Below are positions 34,864 to 44,034 of a DNA stretch of 64,000 nucleotides, piece by piece (position 1 is the stretch's first letter; the number at the start of each line of letters is the position of its first letter). Source of the DNA: an uncultured Bacteroidales bacterium (lineage in GTDB: Bacteria; Bacteroidota; Bacteroidia; Bacteroidales; Paludibacteraceae); the NCBI GenBank assembly GCA_949282265.1, contig CASDOZ010000002.1:124001-188000 (forward strand), given 5' to 3'. The notes beneath the pieces were generated by a model. It did not search any database. It was not told the DNA's origin and saw only the letters and a program-made list of their open reading frames with translations. Both the position numbers and the translations under genes were made by a program.

Positions 34864-36033
34864 ATGAACATAGTACCAGCAACCCGATTGGAAAGCGTTT
34901 CAGAATATTATTTTTCAAAAAAACTGAAAGAAGTCGCGGCCATGAACGCCGATGGCTTAGACGTTATCAGCTTAGGCATCGGAAGTCCAGACATGCCGCC
35001 ATCGGCAGAAACGCTGCACACACTTTGCACAGAGGCCGTAAAACCCGATGTGCATGGCTATCAGCCCTATGTAGGCATTCCCGAATTGCGCCAGGCATTT
35101 GCCGATTGGTATAAAAAATGGTATGGCGTGACCCTTGACCCGAAAACGGAAATACAGCCGCTCATCGGTTCCAAGGAAGGTATCCTGCATGTTACACTGG
35201 CATTTGTCAATCCCGGCGACAGCGTCCTGGTTCCCAACCCCGGCTATCCGACCTATACATCGCTCAGCAGACTGTTAGGCGCCAACATCATCAATTACAA
35301 TTTACGCGAGGAGAATGGCTGGCTGCCCGATTTCGATGAACTGGAACGCATGGACACAAGCCATGTAAAATTGATGTGGACAAACTATCCGAACATGCCG
35401 ACCGGCGCAAATGCGAGCCCGGAGTTGTATGCACGTTTAGTTGATTTCGCACGGCGGAAAAACATCGTCATCGTCAACGACAACCCGTACAGCTTTATCC
35501 TGAATGACCATCCTATCAGCATCCTGGCTGTTCCCGGCGCAAAAGAATGCTGCATAGAGTTCAACTCCATGAGCAAAAGCCACAACATGCCCGGCTGGCG
35601 TGTCGGTATGCTGGCAAGCAACGCGCAGTTCGTGCAATGGATTCTGAAAGTGAAAAGCAATATAGACAGCGGCATGTTCCGGCCGGTGCAACTGGCCGCC
35701 GCAAAAGCCCTTGAAGCAGAAAAAGACTGGTACGAAGGCAACAACGCCAACTACCGCAACCGCCGCAAACTGGCGGAAGAAGTCATGGATTTATTGGGTT
35801 GCACCTACGACCCGCGGCAAACGGGCATGTTCCTGTGGGGAAAAATCCCCGACAAGTACAAATGCGTGGAAGACCTGACGGAAAAAGTCCTGCACGAAGC
35901 ACATGTCTTTATCGTGCCCGGATTTATTTTCGGTAGCAACGGCGAACGCTTCGTCCGGATTTCGCTTTGTGCCAAAGATGACAAATTGCAGGCAGCCCGG
36001 GAACGCATACGCAAAATGATTGAAAACAGCTGA
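34864..36033 (+). CDS. class I/II aminotransferase, probable aromatic amino acid transaminase
   Basis: The 389-residue PLP enzyme has ISLGIGSPDMPPS near residue 35, GYQPYVGIPELR near 66, NYPNMPTGA near 177 and the PLP Lys in SMSKSHNMPGWRVG near 240. The overall pattern resembles the LL-diaminopimelate/aromatic transaminase group. Its place between prephenate dehydratase and DAHP synthase-chorismate mutase under a Phe/Tyr attenuator argues for making Phe and Tyr from their keto acids. An LL-diaminopimelate role cannot be excluded from sequence alone. Confidence 0.85.
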   Translation: MNIVPATRLESVSEYYFSKKLKEVAAMNADGLDVISLGIGSPDMPPSAETLHTLCTEAVKPDVHGYQPYVGIPELRQAFADWYKKWYGVTLDPKTEIQPLIGSKEGILHVTLAFVNPGDSVLVPNPGYPTYTSLSRLLGANIINYNLREENGWLPDFDELERMDTSHVKLMWTNYPNMPTGANASPELYARLVDFARRKNIVIVNDNPYSFILNDHPISILAVPGAKECCIEFNSMSKSHNMPGWRVGMLASNAQFVQWILKVKSNIDSGMFRPVQLAAAKALEAEKDWYEGNNANYRNRRKLAEEVMDLLGCTYDPRQTGMFLWGKIPDKYKCVEDLTEKVLHEAHVFIVPGFIFGSNGERFVRISLCAKDDKLQAARERIRKMIENS

Positions 36034-36095
36034 CAATTATAAAACCGAAGATAAAAACCATTCCTGCCGAAAACAGGAAACAAATCATCAAGAAT

Positions 36096-37154
36096 ATGGA
36101 TTTTGAACCTATTTCATTGCCGGATGTTCCGGCCAAAAGGCCTATCGTCATAGCAGGGCCCTGCAGTGCAGAAACCGAAGAGCAAGTCATGAACACGGCA
36201 CGCAGCTTGTCGCGCCACGGTATTAAAATTTTCAGAGCGGGCATTTGGAAACCGCGCACCAAACCGGGCGGATTTGAAGGTGTCGGCGCGGAAGGCCTGC
36301 CGTGGCTCAAACGTGTCAAGGAAGAACTCGGCATGTATGTCGCCACCGAAGTGGCCACCTCCAAACATGTCCGCGAGGCTTTGGCCAACGATGTGGACAT
36401 TCTGTGGATAGGCGCACGCACATCGGCCAATCCGTTTGCCATGCAGGAGATAGCCGATGCACTGGAAGGCACCGACATTCCCGTCATGATTAAAAATCCC
36501 GTAAATCCGGACCTGGAACTGTGGATAGGCGCCATTGAACGCATCTACAACGCCGGCGTGCACCGCATTGCCGCCATTCACCGCGGATTCAGCACGTATG
36601 ACAAAAAAATATACCGCAACCTGCCGCAATGGCATATTCCCATCGAACTGAAAAGGCGTTTGCCGAGCCTGCCGATATTCTGCGACCCGAGCCATATCGG
36701 CGGGAAACGCGAACTGGTCGGGCCGTTGTGCCAGCAAGCAATGGACCTGAACTTCGACGGCTTGATGGTGGAAAGCCACTGCAACCCGGAAAAAGCATGG
36801 AGCGATGCATCACAACAGGTTACGCCCGATGTCCTGGACTTCATTCTGGATACATTAATTATACGCGATATGAAGCAAAGTACGGAAAGCCTTGAGCAAC
36901 TGCGCAAACAAATAGATGTATGCGATAACGATTTACTGGAATTGCTGGCAAAACGTATGCGCATTTCCGAAGAAATCGGACAGTACAAAAAGGAACACAA
37001 CATGCCCATTCTGCAAAGCGCACGTTATGAAGAAATTCTGAGCAAACGCATTTTCCAAGCCAAATCAATGGGCATGGGCGAAGACTTCATGAAGACAGTG
37101 CTGGTTGCCATACACGAGGAATCAGTAAGGCACCAAATGGAAATCATGAAATAG
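36096..37154 (+). CDS. bifunctional DAHP synthase-chorismate mutase
   Basis: The 352-residue protein joins two domains. Residues 1-250 are a type I-beta DAHP synthase: IAGPCSAETEEQ near residue 16, RAGIWKPRTKPGGFEG near 47, and FCDPSHIGG near 205. Residues 255-352 are an AroQ-type chorismate mutase (LEQLRKQIDVCDNDLLELL, KRMRISEEIGQYK). The enzyme performs the first step of the shikimate pathway and the step from chorismate to prephenate. Fusion lets prephenate or chorismate feed back on the synthase in related enzymes. The usual gene symbol varies (aroF/aroG/aroA), so none is given. No tyrA follows; a terminator does. Confidence 0.93.
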   Translation: MDFEPISLPDVPAKRPIVIAGPCSAETEEQVMNTARSLSRHGIKIFRAGIWKPRTKPGGFEGVGAEGLPWLKRVKEELGMYVATEVATSKHVREALANDVDILWIGARTSANPFAMQEIADALEGTDIPVMIKNPVNPDLELWIGAIERIYNAGVHRIAAIHRGFSTYDKKIYRNLPQWHIPIELKRRLPSLPIFCDPSHIGGKRELVGPLCQQAMDLNFDGLMVESHCNPEKAWSDASQQVTPDVLDFILDTLIIRDMKQSTESLEQLRKQIDVCDNDLLELLAKRMRISEEIGQYKKEHNMPILQSARYEEILSKRIFQAKSMGMGEDFMKTVLVAIHEESVRHQMEIMK

Positions 37155-37181
37155 CAATAGCCGACTTTGTTCCCAAAATTT

Positions 37182-37224
37182 GAAAAACGATGTGCCGAAT
37201 ACAAATTTTGGCACATCGTTTTTC
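37182..37224 (+). terminator. intrinsic terminator of the aromatic operon
   Basis: GAAAAACGATGTGCC and GGCACATCGTTTTTC form a 15-bp stem; it can act in both directions. Confidence 0.88.
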
Positions 37225-37245
37225 AATAGCATAAATGAATATTGC

Positions 37246-37250
37246 GGAGG
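37246..37250 (+). promoter_or_regulatory. Shine-Dalgarno sequence (unusual here)
   Basis: GGAGG lies seven bases before the ATG at 37258. Nearly all other genes in the window lack such a site. Confidence 0.75.
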
Positions 37251-37257
37251 ATTCTGA

Positions 37258-37863
37258 ATGGATGCATATACATTTTGGAACGTAATAGGAAATTACAACG
37301 AGCATACGTTGATTATCCAAATCATCTTGCTCGTATTTGTGCTTACCGCCCTTGTTCTCTCATATTCAAAGAAGACAAATTGGGCAGCAAAATTTGCATT
37401 AGGGATTGTCAATTTATATATAGGAATAGCCTTTTTTGCGTTGTTTGGCACAGAACCCATACAATTTTTTTTCGCCCTGCCATTGTTTCTGCTTTGTGGA
37501 ATCCTGTTTTTATATGAGGCTTGGCACAATCATGATGATATTCTCCAAATTCCCAACGTATTACAAGTGGCACTATTGTCATTGTATGGACTATATCCTT
37601 TGGTTTCTGTAATTTTTGGAAACTCCTTTCCACAAATGGTAACATATATAATGCCCTGTCCAATAATCAGTTTAAGCATTGTTGTTTATGGTGGTTATCA
37701 AAGGAAAAACAGACTACTTATCTTTTTAATGACAATTTGGGGATTAACCGGCATAAAATCATTATTTTTCAATGCCTATGAAGATTTAATCCTTTTGGCT
37801 TGCGGCATATACGGGATTATGATGTTTACAACGGAAGTAAAACGGTCCAAAAAGAAACAATAA
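37258..37863 (+). CDS. integral membrane protein, DUF6064-like
   Basis: The 201-residue protein is almost entirely hydrophobic, with about seven predicted membrane segments. The first follows a short N-terminus FWNVIGNYNEHTLIIQ, and HNHDD lies in a loop near residue 90. This pattern resembles DUF6064, a family of unknown function. The gene is boxed between two terminators and begins after a clear Shine-Dalgarno sequence. It is visibly more AT-rich than the aromatic genes next to it. These points suggest later acquisition, although no mobile element remains. No -7 box is recognised. Confidence 0.65.
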   Translation: MDAYTFWNVIGNYNEHTLIIQIILLVFVLTALVLSYSKKTNWAAKFALGIVNLYIGIAFFALFGTEPIQFFFALPLFLLCGILFLYEAWHNHDDILQIPNVLQVALLSLYGLYPLVSVIFGNSFPQMVTYIMPCPIISLSIVVYGGYQRKNRLLIFLMTIWGLTGIKSLFFNAYEDLILLACGIYGIMMFTTEVKRSKKKQ

Positions 37864-37892
37864 GAGTCAAATCTTTCACTTCCATAAAAAAC

Positions 37893-37928
37893 AAGGCGTA
37901 GCGAATTTTGAAAAGATCGCTACGCCTT
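37893..37928. terminator. bidirectional terminator between convergent genes
   Basis: AAGGCGTAGCG (37893-37903) pairs with CGCTACGCCTT (37918-37928), with A/T runs on both sides. Confidence 0.9.
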
Positions 37929-37954
37929 TTGTTTTCCACCCTGGGTTATTCCGC

Positions 37955-39949
37955 TTATTTCTCCACTTTCGCTTTCATGCTGTCCCAGGCAAGATAAATG
38001 CACAGCAGGATGTACATTCCCAAACCTAACCATTGCGCAGTGTTCGTGGCTGCCCATGCTTCCTGGTAAAGTTCAACACCAGCCCATTTCAAAGTTGCGC
38101 TCACAACGCCCATCAGCGCACCGCCGGCAATAAATCCGGAAGCAATCAGCGTTCCGCGTTCTTGGCGTGCCGCATTCAAGCCTGTATCCTTCGAGCGTGT
38201 GCTCACGTACCAGCTGATAAAACCGCCAACCAACAATGGCGCATTCAAATCCATCGGGATGAACATGCCCAATGCAAAGGCCAAAGCCGGAACTTTGAAC
38301 AATGTCAGCACAATAGCCAACAAGGCGCCGATACCATACAATATCCACAACGCACCCGAACCGCTCATCAATGGTTCGATGACAGCCGCCATTGCATTTG
38401 CTTGCGGAGCCACCAAGGCATTTTCACCGACAAAACCGTATGTTTTGTTCAGAACCATTATTACGCCGCCAACTGTTGCTGCCGATACCAATGTTCCCAG
38501 GAATTTCCAAGTTTCCTGTTTGGCCGGCGTCGTTCCTATCCAGTAACCAATTTTCAAGTCGGTTATAAAGCCACCGGCCATACTTAATGCCGTACAAACC
38601 ACACCGCCCATAATCAAGGCTGCTACCATGCCGGCCGTTCCTTTCATGCCGACTGCCACCATAATGACGGAGGCCAGAATCAGCGTCATCAACGTCATGC
38701 CGGAAACTGGATTCGTCCCGACTATGGCAATGGCATTAGCGGCCACGGTCGTGAACAAAAACGCAATAATGCCGACCACCAATATCCCAACCAGCGCATG
38801 AAGCAAGTTATGCACGACACCGAAGTAGAAAAATATGAACGTCGCGATAATTGCCAAAGTTACGCCAATGATAATCACTTTCATGGACAAATCGCGCTGC
38901 GTGCGCAACACCTTTTTGTCCTGCACTATATTCTTGCCTTTCATTTCACGGGCAGCCAGCGACACTGCACCCTTAACGATGCCCCACGACTTGACGATAC
39001 CGATAATTCCAGCCATGGCGATACCGCCGATACCGATATGGCGGGCATAAGTGGTAAAAATGGTTTCCGCATCCATTCCGGCTATCGGATCCGTAACATT
39101 CGGATTGAGTTGCAACAGCAAATCGCTCCCGAGCAAAGGGAACAACGGCACCAAAATGAACCAGACCAAAGCGGAACCCGCACAGATAATCGCGGCATAT
39201 TTCAGGCCGACAATATAACCCAAACCGACAACAGCCGCACCGACATTCAGTTTGAATACCAGTTTTGCCTTTTCCGCAATAGCATCGCCAAGCGCAAAAA
39301 CGCGCGTCGAAACCGTTTCCGCCCAGCAACCGAAAGTGGATACGACAAAATCATATATACCGCCAATCAGGCCGGCAATCAACAACGGTTTAGCTTGGTT
39401 TCCGCCTTTTTCGCCGGAAATCAGCACCTGCGTTGTCGCCGTGGCTTCCGGGAACGGATATTTACCGTGCATGTCGCTCACAAAATATTTCCGGAAAGGA
39501 ATCATAAACAAAATTCCCAGCACGCCACCGAGCAACGAGCTCAAAAATACCTGCATGAAACTTACAGTGATTTCTTCGCCATATTTGGCCTGCAAAATAA
39601 ACAGTGCCGGCAAGGTGAAAATAGCACCAGCCACCACGACACCCGAGCTTGCGCCAATCGACTGAATAATGACATTCTCGCCAAGGGCATTCTTGCGTTT
39701 GGTCGCCGTGGACAAACCGACCGCGATAATGGCAATCGGAATGGCCGCTTCAAAAACCTGTCCGACTTTCAGACCCAAAAAAGCTGCCGCCGCCGAAAAA
39801 ACGACCGCCATAACCAAGCCCAAAGTAACCGAACGGACATTCACTTCGGGATACGACTGGTTGGGCGACAAAATCGGCTTATATTCTTCACCGGGCTTCA
39901 ATTCACGTGTCGCATTTTCAGGCAGACCCGTAATTTTTTCTTCTTCCAT
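37955..39949 (-). CDS. OPT-family oligopeptide transporter
   Basis: I chose the start at 39949 (MEEEKITGLPENATREL), giving 664 residues, because the longer frame overlaps the upstream HAD gene's end. The protein has some 14-16 membrane segments. It shows the OPT motifs KPILSPNQSYPEVNVRSV at the start, KYPFPEATATTQVLISGE near residue 140, and NPVSGMTLMTLI near 420. Bacterial OPT proteins import oligopeptides or metal chelates, probably with protons. It is last in a minus-strand run (nadB, Dabb, HAD, OPT). Confidence 0.9.
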   Translation of the reverse strand: MEEEKITGLPENATRELKPGEEYKPILSPNQSYPEVNVRSVTLGLVMAVVFSAAAAFLGLKVGQVFEAAIPIAIIAVGLSTATKRKNALGENVIIQSIGASSGVVVAGAIFTLPALFILQAKYGEEITVSFMQVFLSSLLGGVLGILFMIPFRKYFVSDMHGKYPFPEATATTQVLISGEKGGNQAKPLLIAGLIGGIYDFVVSTFGCWAETVSTRVFALGDAIAEKAKLVFKLNVGAAVVGLGYIVGLKYAAIICAGSALVWFILVPLFPLLGSDLLLQLNPNVTDPIAGMDAETIFTTYARHIGIGGIAMAGIIGIVKSWGIVKGAVSLAAREMKGKNIVQDKKVLRTQRDLSMKVIIIGVTLAIIATFIFFYFGVVHNLLHALVGILVVGIIAFLFTTVAANAIAIVGTNPVSGMTLMTLILASVIMVAVGMKGTAGMVAALIMGGVVCTALSMAGGFITDLKIGYWIGTTPAKQETWKFLGTLVSAATVGGVIMVLNKTYGFVGENALVAPQANAMAAVIEPLMSGSGALWILYGIGALLAIVLTLFKVPALAFALGMFIPMDLNAPLLVGGFISWYVSTRSKDTGLNAARQERGTLIASGFIAGGALMGVVSATLKWAGVELYQEAWAATNTAQWLGLGMYILLCIYLAWDSMKAKVEK

Positions 39950-39972
39950 ACAAAAATCTATCGAATTAAAAT

Positions 39973-40584
39973 TTAAAACAAATGCAGCCACTCCCCGTTT
40001 TCCACCCAATAGGTTTGAAAACCGAGCGAAGCCGCAGCTTCTATATTTTTACGGCCATCGTCCAGAAAAAGGCATTCGGCAGCCTGCAAACCTTCCTGCC
40101 GGAGCAACTCCTGAAAAATTCGCGGGTCAGGCTTGCATAGGTGCATTTCGTAGGACAAATAGCATTTGTCGAAGAAATCGTCCAAAGTATGGCCATTGTA
40201 CGTAAAACGGGTTTCCGCACACATTGGGAAATGAATGGCATTTGTGTTGCTGAGCATCAACACACGGTATTTTTTGCGCAGTTCCAGCAACTTTTCCAAT
40301 TTGGCGGCAGGAATATCCAACAGGAAACAACCCAGAGCCTCGTCAATTTGCGCATCAGTCATTGGCTTTTCGGACAAACTCCGGATTACGTTCCGGAAAT
40401 CGGCATTGCTGATTTCGCCGCGTTCCAACTGCAAGAACACACCCGACTGGATGTAATTGTCCAGCAATTGGCCGGCATTCCTGACTCCCAGTTCCTCATA
40501 ACGCCTGACACATGCTTCGCGGTCAAGGTTGATGATGACACCGCCAAAATCGAAAACCAACGTGGTTACCTTTGTCAAATCCAT
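39973..40584 (-). CDS. HAD-superfamily hydrolase (subfamily IA, YihX-like)
   Basis: The 203-residue protein has motif I VFDFGGVIINLD (nucleophile Asp12; the second position is Gly, as in YihX-type members), motif II LMLSNTN near residue 112, and the motif III/IV region FLDDGRKNIEAA near 173. A helical cap lies between residues 15 and 90. Members remove phosphate from small molecules such as sugar phosphates or FMN. It lies 23 bases upstream of the OPT gene and 15 bases after the Dabb gene, so they are probably cotranscribed. Confidence 0.87.
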   Translation of the reverse strand: MDLTKVTTLVFDFGGVIINLDREACVRRYEELGVRNAGQLLDNYIQSGVFLQLERGEISNADFRNVIRSLSEKPMTDAQIDEALGCFLLDIPAAKLEKLLELRKKYRVLMLSNTNAIHFPMCAETRFTYNGHTLDDFFDKCYLSYEMHLCKPDPRIFQELLRQEGLQAAECLFLDDGRKNIEAAASLGFQTYWVENGEWLHLF

Positions 40585-40599
40585 AATATCCCGCTACGG

Positions 40600-40905
40600 T
40601 TAGACCTCGTAATCCACGGCAGCCCGTCCGCTACGCACCTTGGAAATGAACGAAACGACTTTCAGGTGTTCAGGATGTTCCTGGTATGCATCCAAATCGG
40701 CATACGAGTCGAACTCGCAATAGAGGCACAAATCATAATCGGTTTTCGGCGCATTGGGTATATTCAAACCGACTTCGGCACGTCTCAGGAAAGGGATTTT
40801 TCCCGTCAGACTTTCCAAACCGGCTTTTGCCTTACGTGCATTTTCCAACTTTGTGGCGCCTTCTGCTTCATCCAGAAAACGAAAGAAAACAATGTGTTTT
40901 ACCAT
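40600..40905 (-). CDS. Dabb-domain (stress-responsive alpha/beta barrel) protein
   Basis: The 101-residue protein matches single-domain Dabb proteins: VKHIVFFRF at the start with the conserved His, LRRAEVGLN in the middle, and YEFDSYADLDAYQ-like phrasing (CEFDSYADLDAYQEHPEH) near residue 68. These proteins form dimeric barrels; roles range from stress response to polyketide cyclisation, and none can be assigned here. It is the second gene after nadB. Confidence 0.88.
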   Translation of the reverse strand: MVKHIVFFRFLDEAEGATKLENARKAKAGLESLTGKIPFLRRAEVGLNIPNAPKTDYDLCLYCEFDSYADLDAYQEHPEHLKVVSFISKVRSGRAAVDYEV

Positions 40906-40946
40906 AATCGAAATTTATAAACGAATAAGGCAGTTGCCTGCCGAGA

Positions 40947-42515
40947 TTATTTGTTTTTATGCGGATAGTCCACCGTATAATGCAACCCGCGGCTTTCGCG
41001 CCGGCGCAGCGCGTGCTTGATAATCAGATAAGCCACGCTGATGACATTACGCAATTCGCAGATTTCGCGGCTGACAACCGAACGTTCAAACAAATCCTCC
41101 GTTTCACGGTACAGGATTTCCAGACGGCTCATGGCGCGGTGCAAACGCAAATTGCTCCGCACAATGCCGACATACGTGCTCATGATTTGCTCCACTTCGC
41201 GGAAACTCTGCGTAATCAGCACCATTTCTTCCGGCAATTTCGTGCCTTCATCGTTCCATTCCGGCATGTAATCCACATACGACAATTCGTCCAAATGGGC
41301 AGCCGCATGTTTCACGGCACTGTCGGCATAAACAATGGCCTCAATCAACGAATTGGAAGCCAGACGGTTCGCACCGTGCAGGCCGGTGCAGGAACATTCG
41401 CCGGCAGCGTACAAACGGTTGATGGATGTCTGCCCGTTCAAATCGACCGCTATGCCGCCGCACAAATAATGCTGCGTAGGCGACACGGGAATATAATCCT
41501 TCGTGATATCGATTCCCAAGCTCAAGCATTTCTGGTAAATATTCGGGAAATGTTTCTTGGTTTCCTCCGGGTCCTTGTGCGTAACGTCCAGATAAACATA
41601 GTCCGTTCCTTGGATTTTCATTTCATTGTCAATGGCGCGCGCCACAATGTCGCGCGGTGCCAACGAGCCCCGCGAATCGTACTTGTGCATAAATTCCTTG
41701 CCATCCTTGGTGCGCAAAACGGCACCGTAGCCACGAATCGCCTCCGTTATCAAGAACGAGGGCTTGTCGCCCGGATGATAGAGCGCGGTCGGGTGGAATT
41801 GCACGAACTCCATGTCCTCAATCACGCCGCGTGCACGATGAACCATGGCAATGCCATCGCCTGTGGCAATTTCCGGATTGGTGGTCGTGCTGTACACGCT
41901 GCCGATACCGCCCGTGGCCAACAAAGTGACTTTGGACAAGAATGTATCGATATGGTTGTTTTTCTGGTTCAAAACATACGCGCCATAACATTCAATGTTC
42001 GGCGTATGGTGCGTAACCACCTCGCCCAAATGGTGTTGTGTCAGGATTTCAATGGCAAAATGGTGCTCGAAGATCGTAACGTTCTTGTTGTTGCGGACTT
42101 CCTTGTTCAGGCTTTGCTGGATTTCATAACCCGTGTTGTCCTTGTGGTGCAAAATCCGGAATTCCCCGTGCCCGCCTTCCTTGTGCAAATCGAAACGTCC
42201 ATCCTCACAACGGTCAAAATCGACATGCCAGTTCAATAGCTCCTGGATTTGCGCAGGTGCTTCGTGCACCACTTTCTCAACTGCTTCCAACCTGCAATGG
42301 CCATCACCCGCAATCAGCGTATCGCTGATATGTTTTTCAAAATTATCCGGTTCATACGTGACGGTAGCTATACCGCCTTGGGCAAAAGATGTATTCGATT
42401 CGTCCAATGTGGTCTTGCACAAAAGCGCGGCCTTGCCATATTTGGAGGCTTTCAGCGCAAAGCTGATACCGGCAATACCTCCGCCAATGACCAAAAAATC
42501 AAATTTATGAATCAT
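40947..42515 (-). CDS. nadB: L-aspartate oxidase
   Basis: The 522-residue flavoenzyme has the FAD-binding GGGIAGIS near residue 12, NTSFAQGGIATV near 41, EFVQFHPTALYHP near 238 (active-site His), SRGSLAPRDIVARAI near 284 and GLHGANRLASNSL near 376. It oxidises aspartate to iminoaspartate, the first step of NAD synthesis. The nadA and nadC genes are not in the window. It heads a probable four-gene unit with Dabb, HAD and OPT genes. Confidence 0.95.
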   Translation of the reverse strand: MIHKFDFLVIGGGIAGISFALKASKYGKAALLCKTTLDESNTSFAQGGIATVTYEPDNFEKHISDTLIAGDGHCRLEAVEKVVHEAPAQIQELLNWHVDFDRCEDGRFDLHKEGGHGEFRILHHKDNTGYEIQQSLNKEVRNNKNVTIFEHHFAIEILTQHHLGEVVTHHTPNIECYGAYVLNQKNNHIDTFLSKVTLLATGGIGSVYSTTTNPEIATGDGIAMVHRARGVIEDMEFVQFHPTALYHPGDKPSFLITEAIRGYGAVLRTKDGKEFMHKYDSRGSLAPRDIVARAIDNEMKIQGTDYVYLDVTHKDPEETKKHFPNIYQKCLSLGIDITKDYIPVSPTQHYLCGGIAVDLNGQTSINRLYAAGECSCTGLHGANRLASNSLIEAIVYADSAVKHAAAHLDELSYVDYMPEWNDEGTKLPEEMVLITQSFREVEQIMSTYVGIVRSNLRLHRAMSRLEILYRETEDLFERSVVSREICELRNVISVAYLIIKHALRRRESRGLHYTVDYPHKNK

Positions 42516-42556
42516 GCGTATAATATTTTGTGATTGTATCTGACAAATCAGAGGTG

Positions 42557-42564
42557 CAAAGTTA
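42557..42564 (-). promoter_or_regulatory. -7 box of nadB
   Basis: TAACTTTG on the minus strand, about 40 bases before the start codon; no clear -33 element. Confidence 0.6.
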
Positions 42565-42596
42565 ATGTTTTCTGTTGAGAAATCACCGACAGATAC

Positions 42597-42625
42597 AAAA
42601 AAAGGCTTGCGTTTTTATGCAAACC
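42597..42625 (-). terminator. terminator of the tRNA cluster
   Basis: On the minus strand GGTTTGC pairs with GCAAGCC (one G-T pair), followed by seven T. Confidence 0.85.
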
Positions 42626-42628
42626 TCG

Positions 42629-42712
42629 TGCGTAGGATGAGACTCGAACTCACACGCCGAAACCGGCACTACCCCCTCAAAGTAGCGTGTATACCAATTT
42701 CACCACCTACGC
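42629..42712 (-). tRNA. tRNA-Leu (anticodon GAG)
   Basis: 84 bases, class II fold: acceptor GCGTAGG/CCTACGC, anticodon stem CTACT/GGTAG with loop TTGAGGG, long variable arm, T-loop GTTCGAGTC. CCA is not encoded. Confidence 0.95.
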
Positions 42713-42727
42713 AAAAATAAGGGAAAG

Positions 42728-42811
42728 TGCCCAAAACAGGACTCGAACCTGCACGAACTAATGCTCACTAGTCCCTGAAACTAGCGCGTCTACCAATTCC
42801 GCCATTTGGGC
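42728..42811 (-). tRNA. tRNA-Leu (anticodon CAG)
   Basis: 84 bases, class II fold: acceptor GCCCAAA/TTTGGGC, anticodon stem CTAGT/ACTAG with loop TTCAGGG, long variable arm. CCA is not encoded. It is 15 bases from the next tRNA-Leu. Confidence 0.95.
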
Positions 42812-42891
42812 CCAAAAACAATACAAACACGAAAAGCGTCTTTTTTAGAAAAAGAAAGCGAAACCCGACGGCTCGCAACCACTTTATTTTG

Positions 42892-42964
<73 letters not shown>

Positions 42965-42983
42965 GTTATCCTCAAATCGGCTG

Positions 42984-43014
42984 CAAATGTAGTGCTTTTT
43001 CCCGAATTGCCAAA
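42984..43014 (-). promoter_or_regulatory. promoter of the tRNA-Gly-Leu-Leu cluster
   Basis: On the minus strand, TTTG (43014-43011), 19 bases, then TACATTTG (42991-42984). Confidence 0.82.
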
Positions 43015-43252
43015 ATGAGTTGTACTTTTTTTCAAAAAAAAAATTCCAGCAAGAATCCGCGTGTGTTAAAAGAAGTCGGATGTACAAGTACAAACACCTA
43101 ACTACAAATATATTATCAACTTCTTTTCAAAACCAGACATTGAATTGATGCATGCACCTAACACAAAAAAATATGACGCAAAACAAAAGCGCAATACATC
43201 ATAGCACAATCAAATATAAAAGAATAAACATGCTCATTGGAAATCAGAAACT
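43015..43252. other. intergenic stretch between divergent promoters
   Basis: AT-rich DNA with no supported gene, RNA or repeat between the tRNA promoter and the promoter of the TtcA-like gene. Confidence 0.5.
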
Positions 43253-43283
43253 TTTGTTCTGGTATTGTTTTTTTGTACCTTTG
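43253..43283 (+). promoter_or_regulatory. promoter of the TtcA-like gene
   Basis: TTTG (43253-43256), 19 bases, then TACCTTTG (43276-43283), ten bases before the ATG. Confidence 0.82.
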
Positions 43284-43293
43284 CGCCCGCATT

Positions 43294-44034
43294 ATGGAAA
43301 CGGATTTATTACAGCAAAAAGTCGTCCGCTCGATAATCTCCAAAATGGGAAAAGCCATGAAAGATTATCGGCTCATCAAAGATGGCGACCATATTCTGAT
43401 TGGTCTTTCCGGCGGGAAAGATTCGCTGGCATTAGTCGAATTTCTCGGCGAACGCATGAAAATATTCGTTCCACGTTTCCGGCTGACGGCCGTGCACGTT
43501 TCCATTGAAAACATCGGCTACCGCTCCGACCTGGAATATCTAGAAGATTGTTGCAAACATTATAACATTCCGTTTATCCATCATGTTACAAAATTTAATG
43601 ACAAAGAGGTGGATCACAAGTCGCCATGTTTTTTATGCTCCTGGTATAGGCGCAAAGCTTTGTTTGAAGTTGCGGAAAAAGCAGGCTGCCGGAAAATAGC
43701 TCTGGGACATCACAAAGACGATGTGGTGGAAACGCTACTACTGAACCTTGTCTATCAAGGGACATTCGGCACGATGCCGCCAAAATTGAAAATGGACAAA
43801 TTTGATATGACTATTATACGGCCGCTCTGTCTAGTCAACGAGGATGAACTAATCCGTTTTGCCGCTTTGCGCGGCTACCGGCAACAATCAAAAACCTGTC
43901 CGTTCGAGAAAGAAAGTTCACGCAACAACATGAAGCAGCTGGTGCAACAACTCAAGCAAATGAATCCGAATGCCTGCGAAAGCATTTGGCACGCAATGGA
44001 AAATGTAAAACCACAATATTTACCAAAAAAATGA
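43294..44034 (+). CDS. TtcA-like ATP-dependent tRNA thiolation enzyme (PP-loop)
   Basis: The start at 43294 (METDLLQQKV) follows the promoter; a longer frame from 43237 would include it. The 246-residue protein has the PP-loop SGGKDS (39-44), a CxxC pair in SPCFLCSW (Cys112, Cys115), ALGHHKDDVVETLLLN near residue 144, and a third Cys in KTCPFEKE. This fits TtcA, which makes 2-thiocytidine at position 32 of tRNA with an iron-sulfur cluster. Some Bacteroidota paralogues may modify other targets, so the assignment is by family. It overlaps the next gene by four bases. Confidence 0.87.
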   Translation: METDLLQQKVVRSIISKMGKAMKDYRLIKDGDHILIGLSGGKDSLALVEFLGERMKIFVPRFRLTAVHVSIENIGYRSDLEYLEDCCKHYNIPFIHHVTKFNDKEVDHKSPCFLCSWYRRKALFEVAEKAGCRKIALGHHKDDVVETLLLNLVYQGTFGTMPPKLKMDKFDMTIIRPLCLVNEDELIRFAALRGYRQQSKTCPFEKESSRNNMKQLVQQLKQMNPNACESIWHAMENVKPQYLPKK

